Shown one piece after another: positions 12,276 through 22,989 of a DNA stretch of 64,000 bases. Origin of the DNA: Isoetes taiwanensis (lineage: Eukaryota; Streptophyta; Lycopodiopsida; Isoetales; Isoetaceae); the NCBI GenBank assembly GCA_021234155.1, contig JAJEKV010000071.1:2910483-2974482 (forward strand). Reading direction: 5' to 3'. Made by a program: the position numbers and the translations under genes. Position 1 is the stretch's first letter, and the number at the start of each line of letters is the position of its first letter. Below the pieces are notes generated by a model. It was not told where the DNA came from. It made no database searches and worked only from the letters and a program-made list of their open reading frames with translations.

Positions 12276-12324
12276 AATACATGGTAGGACATTAGCCCGG
12301 CAACGCCGGGCACACGTTTACTAG
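12276..12324 (+). mobile_element. Helitron 3' terminus, type 1 (first)
   Basis: Stem-loop GCCCGGCAACGCCGGGC (12295-12311; 7 bp stem, AAC loop), nine bases, then CTAG at 12321-12324 and a T, as expected for RC/Helitrons inserting between A and T. It closes the element containing the Rep remnant. That element's 5' end was not located. Confidence 0.85.
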
Positions 12325-13062
12325 TCTACTTACTTAAAATGTGTTTGGGGTGTGTCCTCTTTTTTCCGGCCGCATGTGGACATCAAAATCCGGCCAAAAA
12401 GCGAAATTTTGTCATCAGAAAATTAAAATCCAGCGAGAAAAATAACTTCCCCAATATCGCAAGTTTTTCCAACTTTTTATTTCCTCTGCATTCAATTCTT
12501 AAACCTACGTTTTCTTAAACATACGTTTCCTTCCTCTAAAAAGTGGCGGGATCGTCCTCCTCCAAATCATGATTATTAGTGCTTAGCTAATTGTCCTGAA
12601 GAATAACTTGCTTTGCTTAAAACATTCTTACCACGACCTCCTTTCATTATATTTTTCCAGCCCATTCTTTGAAATAGCTTTAGGTATCGGCTTCGGGTAA
12701 TCGCTTGATCCAAAGAACGCCAGATTCTTTGCATTCAGAAGCGGTTGCCACACACTGTGATTCTTAGCGCCCGTAGTTAGAGAGCTTCGATTCAATGCAG
12801 GTACCTTTCTTTCTCTTTCTTCATGCATGAAACAGAGGATACATAAGAAGTCGTTTTTGTTCTTCATTTTATATGTATGCAAGCTCTGTTTCAGAATAAT
12901 CCCTCTCTGTTTCTCCAGATTTGAGTTTGCTATTGTGGTTTAGAAAGTGATGATTTGATCTGGGAAACTCCCAAAAAAATTCCGTGCGGTACGACACGTA
13001 ATACTCTGTGTCGTTTACACATCATCAATTTTGGAAAAATTTCATACTTTGTGTCTTTACTA

Positions 13063-13093
13063 TTCTATTCTATTCTATTCTATTCTATTCTAT
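13063..13093. repeat. (TATTC)n microsatellite
   Basis: Six tandem TATTC units followed by TATAT. The complementary (GAATA)n run abuts the 3' side of the minus-strand LINE at 23921-23941. Confidence 0.9.
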
Positions 13094-13688
13094 ATCATTA
13101 ATTTTGGATCAATATTTTGGAGATGGAACATCTTAGAAAAAGCAACAAATATGGCCATGACATAATAAACTTTGGTAGCTTTAGAGGCATTCTTACAAAT
13201 TAGTTATCTTCCATTAGTTACTGAACTATCAGATTGTAAATCTTCATAAATCTTTCCTTTTCCATTGTTTTGAACTTTCCCATATGCGTTTGCTTTATGC
13301 TTGGTTTTGCATTAGAGTTTGCCATTTCTGGAAGTTTTTCGAGCGGTGCTGTAACGCTCGGACAACAGAGGCAAAAAATACAGGGGTGATTGATGAGAGG
13401 TTCGAAAAATAAAAGATGTTTGGTTTCTCAAGCTTGAGGTTCTTGGTTTGGAATTCAGCAGAGCTTCTTGAAGCATTTGATGAATCTATGACATATTGAA
13501 GCTGCAAACATAAGTAAGGTACATTCTGGTGCTTATTTTTAAGTTTGTGTATATCGGCAGAACAAATCTGACTGGGTCAATCCTCTAATCCTTTGTTGGA
13601 AGCCTGACGACACATGCACTGACGAATTGGCATTTTAGTACATTATAGAACGCATTTTATGGTCTACAAATAGTTTAGTCCTGAGGCG

Positions 13689-13864
13689 GTATCTGATTCT
13701 ATTATACGATTCTACCTTTGGGATGAGTTGTCTCACGTGCTTGGTAGTCACGAGACATCGTGGATAGTTCGAATCAGTATCTGATTCTATTACACGAGCC
13801 TACCTTTGGGATGAGTTGTCTCACGTGCTTGGTAGTCATGGGACATCGTTGGCAGTTCGAATCA
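13689..13864. repeat. Two tandem 88 bp units
   Basis: 13689-13776 and 13777-13864 both begin GTATCTGATTCTATTA and end CAGTTCGAATCA or TAGTTCGAATCA. The last words resemble a pol III B box, but I see no convincing A box. It lies inside Helitron H2. Confidence 0.85.
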
Positions 13865-14408
13865 ATTGCTCGCCCATGCATTTCACTCTTACCATGGCTA
13901 AGATGTTATCTATCGGAGAAGTGACGATATCATGGGAGCATCCACAAAGTACAACATTAGGGCCTTGGTGATGTGCGCCATGTGGAGATACATATTTAGA
14001 GTTCTATCATGAACTAAAGTACTCAAATGAACCAGAACAAAATTTTATATTCTGTATTTTTGTATCTATTTTTGTTGATGTACTTAACTACTTCTAAGGG
14101 TGACATTTTGAGTATAAGTTTTAGATCTGTCTTTCCAATTTTTTGTCTTTAGAGGTAGATTTAACTGCCTCCCACATTCCTTATAAAGCATTGTTTTCTC
14201 TACTGAAATCTATAAATGCAAAGTTAATACATTGATGATGCTGTGATTAGACAATTTCAAAAACAAAAATAATTACAAAAGTAAATAATGTCCATTCTTG
14301 CCAATACCAACATGCAATGTTGTCGTAGTTGCACATATGGACGTTATAGGCTGAGTAAAATCACACGCCAAGACGTTAGCCCGACAACGCCAGGCACCCA
14401 TTTACTAG

Positions 14409-14916
14409 ATGTTAGATTCAAAGGGCAACCCCGGGTAAGATGTTATCTGTCGGAGAAGTGAAGATATCACGAGAGCATCCAACAAAGTACAATATTAGTC
14501 CCTTGGTGATGTGCGCCATGTGGAGATGCATATTTAGAGTTCCATCATGAACTAAAATACGTCAATGAGCTAGGATAAAATTTTGTGTTTTGTATTTCTG
14601 TACCTACTTTTTGTTGGTGTACTTAACTACTTCTAAGGCTGACATTTTGAGCATAAGTTTTGGATCCATCTTTCCAAATTTTTGTTTTCCGAGGTAGATT
14701 TAACACATTTGTTATAAAGCATTATTTTCTGTTGAAATTGAAAAATGCAAAGTTAATACGTTGATGATACTGTCATTAGACAATTTCAATAATAAAAATA
14801 TTTACAAAAGGAAATATTGTCTAATCTTGCCTATATCATGCATATGGACGTTAAAGGCCGAGGAAAAACACATGCCCAGGACATCAGCCCGGCAACGCCG
14901 GGCACACGTTTACTAG
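14409..14916 (+). mobile_element. Helitron 3' fragment, partial tandem copy
   Basis: About 14430-14880 repeats 13898-14370, then ends in a perfect stem-loop GCCCGGCAACGCCGGGC (14887-14903) and CTAG at 14913-14916. It lacks its own TCTACTTAC start, so it is a 5'-truncated copy or a tandem 3' duplication. Confidence 0.75.
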
Positions 14917-15808
14917 TCTACTTACTTAAAATGTGTTTGGGGTGTGTCCTCTTTTTTCCGGCCGCATGTGGACATCAAAATCCGGCCAAAAAGCGAAATT
15001 TTGTCATCAGAAAATTAAAATCCAGCGAGAAAAATAACTTCCCCAATATCGCAAGTTTTTCCAACTTTTTATTTCCTCTGCATTCAATTCTTAAACCTAC
15101 GTTTTCTTAAACATACGTTTCCTTCCTCTAAAAAGTGGCGGGATCGTCCTCCTCCAAATCATGATTATTAGTGCCGGCTAATTGTCCGGGAAGAATAACT
15201 TGCTGCAGAAACGTTCTTACACAGCCTCCTTTCATTATATTTTTCCAGCCCATTCTTTGAAATAGCTTTAGGTATCAGCTTCGGCAATCAGCTTCGGCAT
15301 CCAGCAAACGCCAGATTCTTTGCATTCAGGAAGCAGTTGCCACACCAGATTCTTAGCGCCCGGCAGGCTAGAGAGCTTCGGATTCAATGCAGGTACCTTT
15401 CTTTCTCTTTCTTCATGCATGAAACAGAGGATACATAAGAAGTCATTTTTGTTCTTCATTTTATATGTATGCAAGCTCTGTTTCAGAATAATCCCTCTCT
15501 GTTTCTCCAGATTTGAGTTTGCTATTGTGGTTTAGAAAGTGATGATTTGATCTGGGAAACTCCCAAAAAAATTCCGTGCGGTACGTAACGTAAGGCCGGC
15601 CACCGTTACGAAGGAAGGATATGGCGGGGAATTCTCCTTCATTGGTTTCTGTCGCAGGAGCAAATCACAGGAACAGAGATCACAGCAGCAGATCGTAGGT
15701 TTTTCTTTGTTGCTATGGCATTTTTTTCATATTTTTGCATATTTCTCATGCAGTCTTATTCTCTTTTCCAGTTTTTACGTATCCTAATCATTTTCTTTGA
15801 TTTTGCAG

Positions 15809-15927
15809 CTACGATTATGGGTAAAAACCCAACTATGCCATCTCCCTTGATATATGTAAGAGGCTGTAGATCTGATTTCTTTTCCACTTTCAGCAGCAGG
15901 AAAGGGAGGAAGCTTGCAGGTAAATGA
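15809..15927 (+). pseudogene. Exon-like gene fragment inside Helitron H3
   Basis: A pyrimidine-rich run and TTTTGCAG precede an open segment starting MGKNPTMPSPL and containing RGCRSDFFSTFSSRKGRK, ending at TGA after LAGK. A basic patch is the only feature. It repeats at 36028-36143 in copy B with one residue change. It resembles a captured exon with flanking intron, which Helitrons often carry. Parent gene not recognised. Confidence 0.35.
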
Positions 15928-17139
15928 GGTTACAAAATCTTCTCTATGATGCAGATTAACCCTGCTCTTGCAATCTATGAATCAGGAGGTCTCAGGGGAA
16001 GATCTGTTGGTACGGGCCATTCCTCTCCATTTTTAACTTTCTCTTTTGATGTTAAGTCATCTTCTGATCTTCATTCAGGCAGAGGTAAGGGTGTCTTGGA
16101 ATACTTATCATTTATTGAAAACTCCAGTTTTCATGTCCATTTATGGCAAAATCTGGCACCATTTGTTACAACACTTATGTTGAGTGATTGGACAATTTGT
16201 TAAGCCAAGTAGCAGCATAGGGAAAACAAAATTATTTTTACTTGGTATCAAGTCTAAAAATCCTGAAGTTTAATTGTACATATGAACCTATTCATAAAAT
16301 TTGTTAGCAATTAAGTTTTAAAGGAGCTCAGAAGTATGTGCGAGTTTGTCAAGTGGTGCAGCAAATGGCTTATGTCTTATAGGTGAGAACGTTGATAAAC
16401 ATTCATAAGAGTTTGTTGAAGACCTGTTTCAATGCAGGGTATAAAAGAAGATTAAAATACAAGCAAATTGTGTTGTTAATTTTAAGTGGTATACATCTCA
16501 TTCGTGTTGGCATCTAATGTGTCTGTATCTAAGGTGCCTATATGGATATGTAGAGCATGAACATGCAAAATACTGTGTTATCTCCTGTTGTCATTCTCTA
16601 TTATGTTCAATATATCATGGGATAAATAGAAGCGCAATCTTTTCTCGCTGAATTTGTCACAAATTCTTTGTGTAATTGTTGAGGGCTAAAATACAGTTTT
16701 AAGTATTTGACGGTATTTGAGGTTCAAATTGTGGTAACTGGCATTTGAGGTTCAAGCTGTTGTAATTAATCCAATTTACTTGATATTGCTTGCTGGGATC
16801 GCAGTGAAGGGAATGGAGATGGTCCTTTGGTTTACAGATGACCCGCTCCTAGCTAACGGGACGCCCACCTGCAAACTGAGATTTCAGTCCCAACCTTCTA
16901 ATCTCTATTCCCCTACATTTCAGTCCCCCCACCCCCCACCCCCCCAAAAAAAAAAAAAAAAAAAAAAAAAGGGAAAAAGAGAAAAGAGAGCAAATGCAAA
17001 AAACTTTTGCCTCCAAGGAACTTAGAGCAATAATGCAGCTAAAGTTTCCAATGTGTCTTACAAACCTAAAGGTTTTGGAGCCTAGATTTCATTGTTTCTG
17101 AACTTAGAGCCTAAATCATTCTTTTTGTGATTATATTAA

Positions 17140-17330
17140 GATAGATAGATAGTATTTTTACGTCATGCCACATTGGCAGCGTCCATGAGGACATATTACG
17201 GACCCCCAGAGACTTGAACACAATAAATTGAACTATATCCCGTAACCTATTCGAATATTAATATTCCAAAGCGACTTCACCGGGGGTTGAACCTGGAATC
17301 TCCAGTTTCGTGCCTTATCCATTGGGAAGG
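17140..17330 (-). mobile_element. tRNA-derived SINE-like element
   Basis: On the minus strand, AATGGATAAGGCA (17323-17311) fits a pol III A box and CCAGGTTCAACCCCC (17295-17281) fits a B box, about 15-30 bases apart as in tRNAs. The body then runs to a (CTAT)n-like tail at 17152-17140. The tRNA cloverleaf is not intact, so it is not a functional tRNA. Short related flanks (GCCTAGATTTCATTG) lie on both sides. Duplicated at 37323-37513. Confidence 0.6.
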
Positions 17331-17834
17331 AAAGACTTGGAGCCTAGATTTCATTGCTTTTGCAATTTTGGAGCCTAGATTTCGTTGTTTTTATGATTAT
17401 ATTAAAGAAAGACAACGAACAACTGCTAATTTTATGTGCAATCATTAGCTTTTTGGCCAAGCTTAGTTCTAAAGTTAAAGATTGATCTTTTGAAGTTGTA
17501 TGCCTAAGAGGATACTATAGTATAGAGGCAACAATGACTTGCATCTGCGTTTCACTTTTACCTTGGTTACCATATTATAAAACGTTGTTTTCGCTACTGA
17601 AACTCAAAGTTAATACATTGATGATACTTTTGTTAAACAATTTCAATAATGTCCATGCTTGCCAATATCAACATATGCTATTTTGGAAGTAGCACATGTG
17701 GATATTAAACCCGAGTAAAAGCACATGCCCTATTTTGAAAGTTGCACATCTGGATGTTAAAGCGGAGTAAAAGCACATGCCCAGGACATTAGCCCGGCAA
17801 CGCCGGGCACCCGTTTACTAGTAGTTATTGGGTT

Positions 17835-18965
17835 CCAAACATGATAATGTTTTCCACATCCAATAAGTGGATCTACATGATAGCACACAAGTTGCACTTT
17901 GCAAAGTGGTTCGAAGTGGCTATAGTGACATGCTTGAAGTGCTTGCTCCATAGTCTACTGAAGCTGGGTTGAGATATTGCAGGTACCATTAGTTCTCGAA
18001 GCAAAGCATTCACTTAATCCAATATACTCTTCTGGGTACAATGAGATGGCAATCTCTTATCGACAACTATTTTTCCCTGTTGATCTTTCCTACTTTTATG
18101 TGGCATATTCTCAGCATTGAATTCAACATATTTATCAAAAACCTCCCTAGCAGCCAGATCCTAGAAGTTGGACTCAACATGCCATTATTTCCATGTAAGG
18201 CAATTTTGCTCCCCTTTGCATGACTTGCTTGCCAATTTTGCCAAGATGAAATTGGAATGCCATGAATATTTATCCATGCAACTTTACATATCCATGCCCC
18301 TTGCAGTGGGTATCTTTTTTTCTTTGGATATTTTTCATCTTGAAGTGCAAGCTCGTGAATGGAGTACATGTAAGTCCTCCTCTCATATACTCTTGGAAGG
18401 TGGCTCTTACTTCCACCAATTCGTCAATTTCAAAATTCTGAACACAATTAGCCCAACAACATTCCATTCCCCTTACCTTAGCCATAACTTCATGTGAACA
18501 ATCACTACTTGACTTGGACGTCTTGCTAGGATAATGTTTCACCACTGAGTGTGCCCTCTTCTCTGAAAATGTGGTCCCGCGGTTATTGGAGGTGCATTAA
18601 GAAAAATCTGTTATCCACAACCTCCGCTCGGTAAAGAAATTCTCCTATAAACTCAATGCAGGCTATAGGCTATGGCATGATGCATGGAACCTCCAATTGT
18701 TTAATACAAGCAATGCAATCTTGGTGATTTGACCATTTTTCCTTCCATTTTTCTTCTAAACTTGTTATGGCCACATCCACTTTATCCTTTCTAACCTTTC
18801 ATCATTGACAGCTTGGATAGGATCAGCTAGTATGATAGTTCCTTCACCTGCTAGCTCCTTATTGCATTGGTGCTTCACTTTCATCTTCTTATTCTTCCAA
18901 TCCAACCTCTTGTAGAGAATAATTTGCTTAGTAGTCTCAGCCTCAACACCCTTTGGGTGGTCCAC
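17835..18965 (-). pseudogene. Unrecognised minus-strand coding remnant
   Basis: Several minus-strand open pieces seem to belong together: 18965-18765 (MDHPKGVEAETTKQI), 18545-18270 (HYPSKTSKSSSDCSHEV, then MECCWANCVQNFEIDE), 18369-18067 and 17951-17757. They are Lys- and Cys-containing with no domain that I recognise. Copy B (38005-39153) keeps a longer open frame across 38803-38453 because of small base differences, which suggests that one copy's break is recent or an error. It could be a captured host gene or an uncharacterised transposon gene. Function unknown. Confidence 0.4.
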
Positions 18966-19282
18966 ACCATTGAACTACAAGAACAATATTAACAACGGGG
19001 TAACAATGTGATAAGAACATGTGGTAACAATGTTGATACATGTTGGGGTGAAAGGCATTACATTTTTACCCTTTTTAGGATCCACACGCTTCACCTATAT
19101 AAAGTTAAATGTCTTAATATTAGCTCGGAAAAAGGACAAAGTAATTATGAGCATAGATTAAAGGAAACTTCAAAAAATACAAAAAAAAAAACATTAAATG
19201 GGCAAATATATGTTGTAAGTGTAGGCAAAAATAGGTGGTAAGTATAGCTGACGTATAGGTAATTATACAAAATTAATGATAA

Positions 19283-19616
19283 GGGTGCATTCCCATTACG
19301 CTAAAAAATGGCCGGTACCTGTGACACCGTGCAAGTTACAGGTACCGAGGCGCATTCCCATTCTACAACCGGACGCACAGGTACCTGGAACTCCAATTCA
19401 GATGGATTTGAAATTTTCTAAATACCCTAAATCAGAACTGAGTTTGTCTTCTAGCAAGATTTCATTTGTCCTCTTTCTGATTTCGTTTGTCTTCTTCCTC
19501 AGAACTGCCCAAAACACATCACAGGTGCAATAGGAATCGTGATCTTCAGAAACTGGCAATTGGGACCATGAAATCGGTGCATAAAATTGCCGGTGCTGGC
19601 TAATGGGAATACACCC
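19283..19616. mobile_element. Tourist-like MITE (PIF/Harbinger)
   Basis: Terminal inverted repeats GGGTGCATTCCCATTA (19283-19298) and TAATGGGAATACACCC (19601-19616), flanked by TAA on both sides (19280-19282 and 19617-19619). A 3 bp TAA target duplication is diagnostic of PIF/Harbinger. 334 bp, non-coding. It sits between two related stretches (…AGGCAAAAATAGGTGG…), so it inserted in or next to a short tandem repeat. Copy at 39471-39792. Confidence 0.8.
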
Positions 19617-20869
19617 TAACATAGGGTGTATGTAAGTAGTACTAAAGAGTTAAGCATATTGTAATTCTAGAGTATTAAGTATAGGCAAAAATAGGTGGCA
19701 AAAATAGTTTGTAAGTATAGCTGACATCTGGGTAATTCTAGAAAATTAATGATAATCTAGGGTGTAATCAATTCAATAGAATTAATGATAGCTAATTCAT
19801 ATAGGCTATAATTCGTATATGAAGTGATAGAATCATAATTACAACCGTGCCTAACAAGATTGCATATTAAACGGGAGTGTTGCAGCACTCCCGTTTGAAG
19901 ATTCCCTTCTAAAAAACATATCAATTATTTGAAATGGCCATTTTGTGGTATAAGTCCACAAACTCATGGTGATTACAATTTAGTATGTGCTATTTTAGCC
20001 CCCTCCCCCTTTTTCTACTGCTGTGTCTACATATCAAACACTTGAAATGGCAATTTTAGGGGTTAAGTTCAAAACATTAAGGTGATTATGATTTAGTATA
20101 TGCTATTTCAACTACATTTTTATTTTTTCCCACCAAGTTATTATAAACTCAGGACAAAAAGAGGCTTAATTTATAATAGTTCATAAATCAAATTACAAAC
20201 ATTAGACAGAAAGTGCAAGATGTGATCAAGTGGTCAAGCTCTAGATGATTGATACAAGAATGAAGCTTGTGCAAACTTGCCTCATTAGTTTTTTTACATT
20301 GTCAAATAAGCCTTAATGTTCTTCACATTGTCAAATAGGCCTTAATGTTCTTTCATTTGGCAGTCCTCCATCCAAGTGAAAAAAAGGCAGCTTCAAATCT
20401 GTCTGGGTGTATTTAGACTTGAAAAAATTTTACACTTCTACACTTATATTGAAGGCAATTTATTTCAGCTACATTTGTCATCTCCCATTTCAAAGTCTCA
20501 TGTCAATTTTAAATATCCTTATTAAAGAAAATACAGTAACCAAAGATTGAACAACCATTTGGCTCCGACGAAAATGCCAAAATCTTTTCTCAGCTCAAGG
20601 TTGTGACCTTTTGTTGAGCCTTCAGAACAACATTACAAGTGAGGGCAAAAATTATCAACGACTCTCACACAACTCTCAAGCAATCTAATTGACAACTTTG
20701 ACTAAGGGTACCAAATGCATTCCTGTCCCAACTTGCACAGCATTCTGCATTACACTAATGCCGGCATAGGCATCCAGCAGAAGCAAATATCCAGCAAGAA
20801 AATTAGGATTCAGTTTGACAAGCATTCCATACCTAGTTCCATGTTCCCATGCATTTGGCAAGCACTAAG

Positions 20870-21680
20870 CAGAGACATCCAACTGATAACATTTGGCAGG
20901 GAAGTACTCCAAGCATATTTCGGGCCTCTTTCCAACATGCTGCATGACCAAGAAGATCAATCACACAGTTGTAGGCCCACACGACTGCATGCAATGAGAA
21001 TATTGACAAAAGTTGCCTTGTTTGGCTTAATGCCTTCCCTTTGCATATTTTTAAAATATTGTTCCCTTTGCCTTTGCATTGCATATCCATTATTGGCATA
21101 TCCAGTAAGCATAGCATCCCATACCAGACAATCTCAGTCTGATAATCCATTGAATGCTTTGCAAGCCTCATTCATGCAGCCACATTTTGCGTACATATCC
21201 AGAAGGGCAGTTCCAACCACAACATCTGTCACATTTCCTTTCTCAACTATCATCCCATATTTTACGGCACCTGCATATTTTGTGGTACCTGCATGTCGAG
21301 CTGCATATTTTGTGGCACCTACATGTCCACATGCTTTCAGAACGCTTGAATATGTAACTTTGTCTGCTTTTATGTTCATCTTCTGCATTCTATTGAAATA
21401 TTTCAATGCAAGAAGACCACCTTCCGGCTGGGTATATCCAGAAATCATTGTACCCCATAAGACTAAATTTTGATTTGATAATTGATCAAGAACTGTTTGT
21501 GCCTCCTCCAGGCTTTTACATTTAGCATAAACATCAACCAGAAAGCTTCATACAACAATATCAGACAAATGTTGAGTCTTAATAATCTGTTCTTGGATAA
21601 CTCTGCCTCGTTGCATGTCTTCTGCAGTTGCACATGGCCTTAAAACACTGATTCCATCTTGTTTTAGCTCTTTTAGCATG
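20870..21680 (-). pseudogene. Captured PPR gene fragment in the TIR element
   Basis: Minus strand, 5' to 3': FLVDVYAKC, SLEEAQTVLDQLSNQNLVLW, GTMISGYTQPEGG, YFNRMQKMNIKADKVTYSSV, LKACGHVG, GTALLDMYAKCGCMNEACK, then after breaks GIKPNKATFV and WMSLLSACQMHGNMELGMEC. These are ordinary PLS-type PPR words; the parent would encode an organellar RNA-binding protein. The longest frame is 21448-21134. Stops and frameshifts follow. A ~20 bp stretch is tandemly expanded inside (GATKYAARHAGTTKYAGAVKY, bases ~21255-21320). Flanking transposon ends make this a transduplicated fragment rather than a resident gene. Confidence 0.8.
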
Positions 21681-21681
21681 C

Positions 21682-21800
21682 ATGACTGTGGCAAGCAGAT
21701 ATTCAGGCAGATCTTCATGGCAGTGGCAGGCAGATCTTCATGGCCGTGGTGGGCAGATCTTCATGGCAGTGGCAGGCAGATCTAGCATAGATGTGGCCGT
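21682..21800. repeat. Tandem ~22-27 bp repeat (GGCAGATCTTCATGGC)
   Basis: Four imperfect copies of a unit containing AGGCAGATCTTCATGGC between ~21695 and 21790, inside the TIR element next to the PPR remnant. Confidence 0.8.
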
Positions 21801-22109
21801 TGTAGGCAGTTTTGATAGGCATCAGGCATGGGTTTCGAAAGCCATAGGCACACACAGCACAAGGTTCGATAGGCTTAGGCGATGGTTCCGATAGGCAAAA
21901 CTGACAGTAGAGCGAGATAAAAGGGAAGGAGCAATAATTGAACAAGAAAAATAAAACCTAACTAGGTAAAACTACAAATGATCTACACAACCAGGGCTTC
22001 AAATCACGCTACCAGAGCCGAAATAGATCACCATGCCAGTAGATCGCCGGATCGAAAAGGAAGATGCAGGAAAAAAAATTCGCCTCCCCTCCCGTTCAAA
22101 CTAAAATCT

Positions 22110-22989
22110 TATTCTGGAATACAAAGTGTATTCCAGAATACATTTTCCTCTTTCTTTTAGAACCATGACCCAGTATCCCCAATTATCTTGTATCCCCACA
22201 ACAGAAACAAATGACCTACGATGAGAGCATCTTATTCTGCCATCGACCTACAATGAGAGCTACGACTAACCCTAATGAAAAATAATTTTTGAAGGACGCT
22301 TAGCCAGCGCCTTGGCTTAACCTTTAGCTAATGCCATCGCCTTATCCAATCTGAAACTAAAATGGTAGCGCGAGGTCCATAGAGAAAGATCGTCGGAGCA
22401 AAAAGGGCAAAAAAAACAAGTCTCTCTCTTTCTGGAAAAACAAAATGTATTCTGGAATACAAAGTGTATTCCGGAATACATTTCCCTCTTATGATTTGGA
22501 ACCAAGATCCAGTATCTCTGATTTTAAAAACAAAAAAATATCCAAAAAAAAAAAAAAAAAAAAAAAAACAAAATTAAAGGTCATCAAAATAAATTGAAAA
22601 TGCCAAAAAATCTAGTTGTTGTTTGTTTGTTTTTCCCTTTCGCTAATCCCTTCATTATTTATACTTTGTTCCTGTATCCCCGCATAAAAAACAAATAAAA
22701 TCGTAAGGTCATTCAAATCAATTGAAACAAAAAAAAAAATTGCAAGGTCACTGAAAATGCCGAAAACCCGAAAAACCTAGAAAATTGCAAGATCAGTGTT
22801 GAGTCTCAAAAACTTGTACAGCAAAAGTGTATTCCGGAATACACTTTGGACTTCAAGCAAAACCATAAGTGTATTCTGGAATACACTTTGACTTTCAAGT
22901 AAAGAAAAAATGTATTCCGGAATACACTTCTATTATTCTCAAATAGCAAAAGTGTATTCTCAAATAGCAAAAGTGTATTCCGGAATACA
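22110..22989. repeat. Dispersed palindromes TGTATTCCGGAATACA
   Basis: The 16 bp self-complementary word TGTATTCCGGAATACA, or a close variant with CTGGAA or CCAGAA, occurs at about 22111-22142 (pair), 22446-22481 (pair), 22827-22844, 22869-22886, 22911-22927 and 22973-22989, plus a half site at ~22953. Most are flanked by AAAGTG or CACTTT. The core TTCCGGAA is palindromic. The array is confined to the right half of the TIR element. Confidence 0.9.

Larger units (their letters stand above)
12325..14408 (+). mobile_element. Non-autonomous Helitron H2
   Basis: Begins TCTACTTACTTAAAATG immediately after the previous CTAG; the TC start fits a Helitron 5' end. The same start recurs at 14917, also directly after CTAG. 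It ends with a weakened stem-loop GCCCGACAACGCCAGGC (14379-14395) and TTTACTAG (14401-14408). The first ~670 bp are nearly the same as 14917-15590. No Rep or helicase coding is visible. The base after CTAG is A rather than T, so the end is slightly decayed. Confidence 0.75.
14917..17821 (+). mobile_element. Non-autonomous Helitron H3 with gene-like cargo
   Basis: Starts TCTACTTACTTAAAATG right after CTAG and ends with stem-loop GCCCGGCAACGCCGGGC (17792-17808) and CTAG at 17818-17821 followed by T. The last ~240 bp match the 3' part of H2. Just inside the end, a ~53 bp subterminal unit is duplicated (17680-17732 and 17733-17785). The interior contains exon-like sequence and a SINE. The large tandem duplication starts inside this element (15684), so copy B has only its 3' part. 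Confidence 0.8.

Noticed and set aside
13689-13864. Second SINE based on the TAGTTCGAATCA B-box-like word
   Set aside because: No convincing A box and no tail; treated as a plain 88 bp tandem repeat.
15900-15960. 34 bp intron between GCAG|GTAAATG and ATGATGCAG
   Set aside because: Too short for plant splicing; kept only as an exon-like fragment.
17281-17330. Functional tRNA-Arg gene on the minus strand
   Set aside because: A and B boxes are present, but the acceptor and anticodon stems do not pair; a SINE is a better fit.
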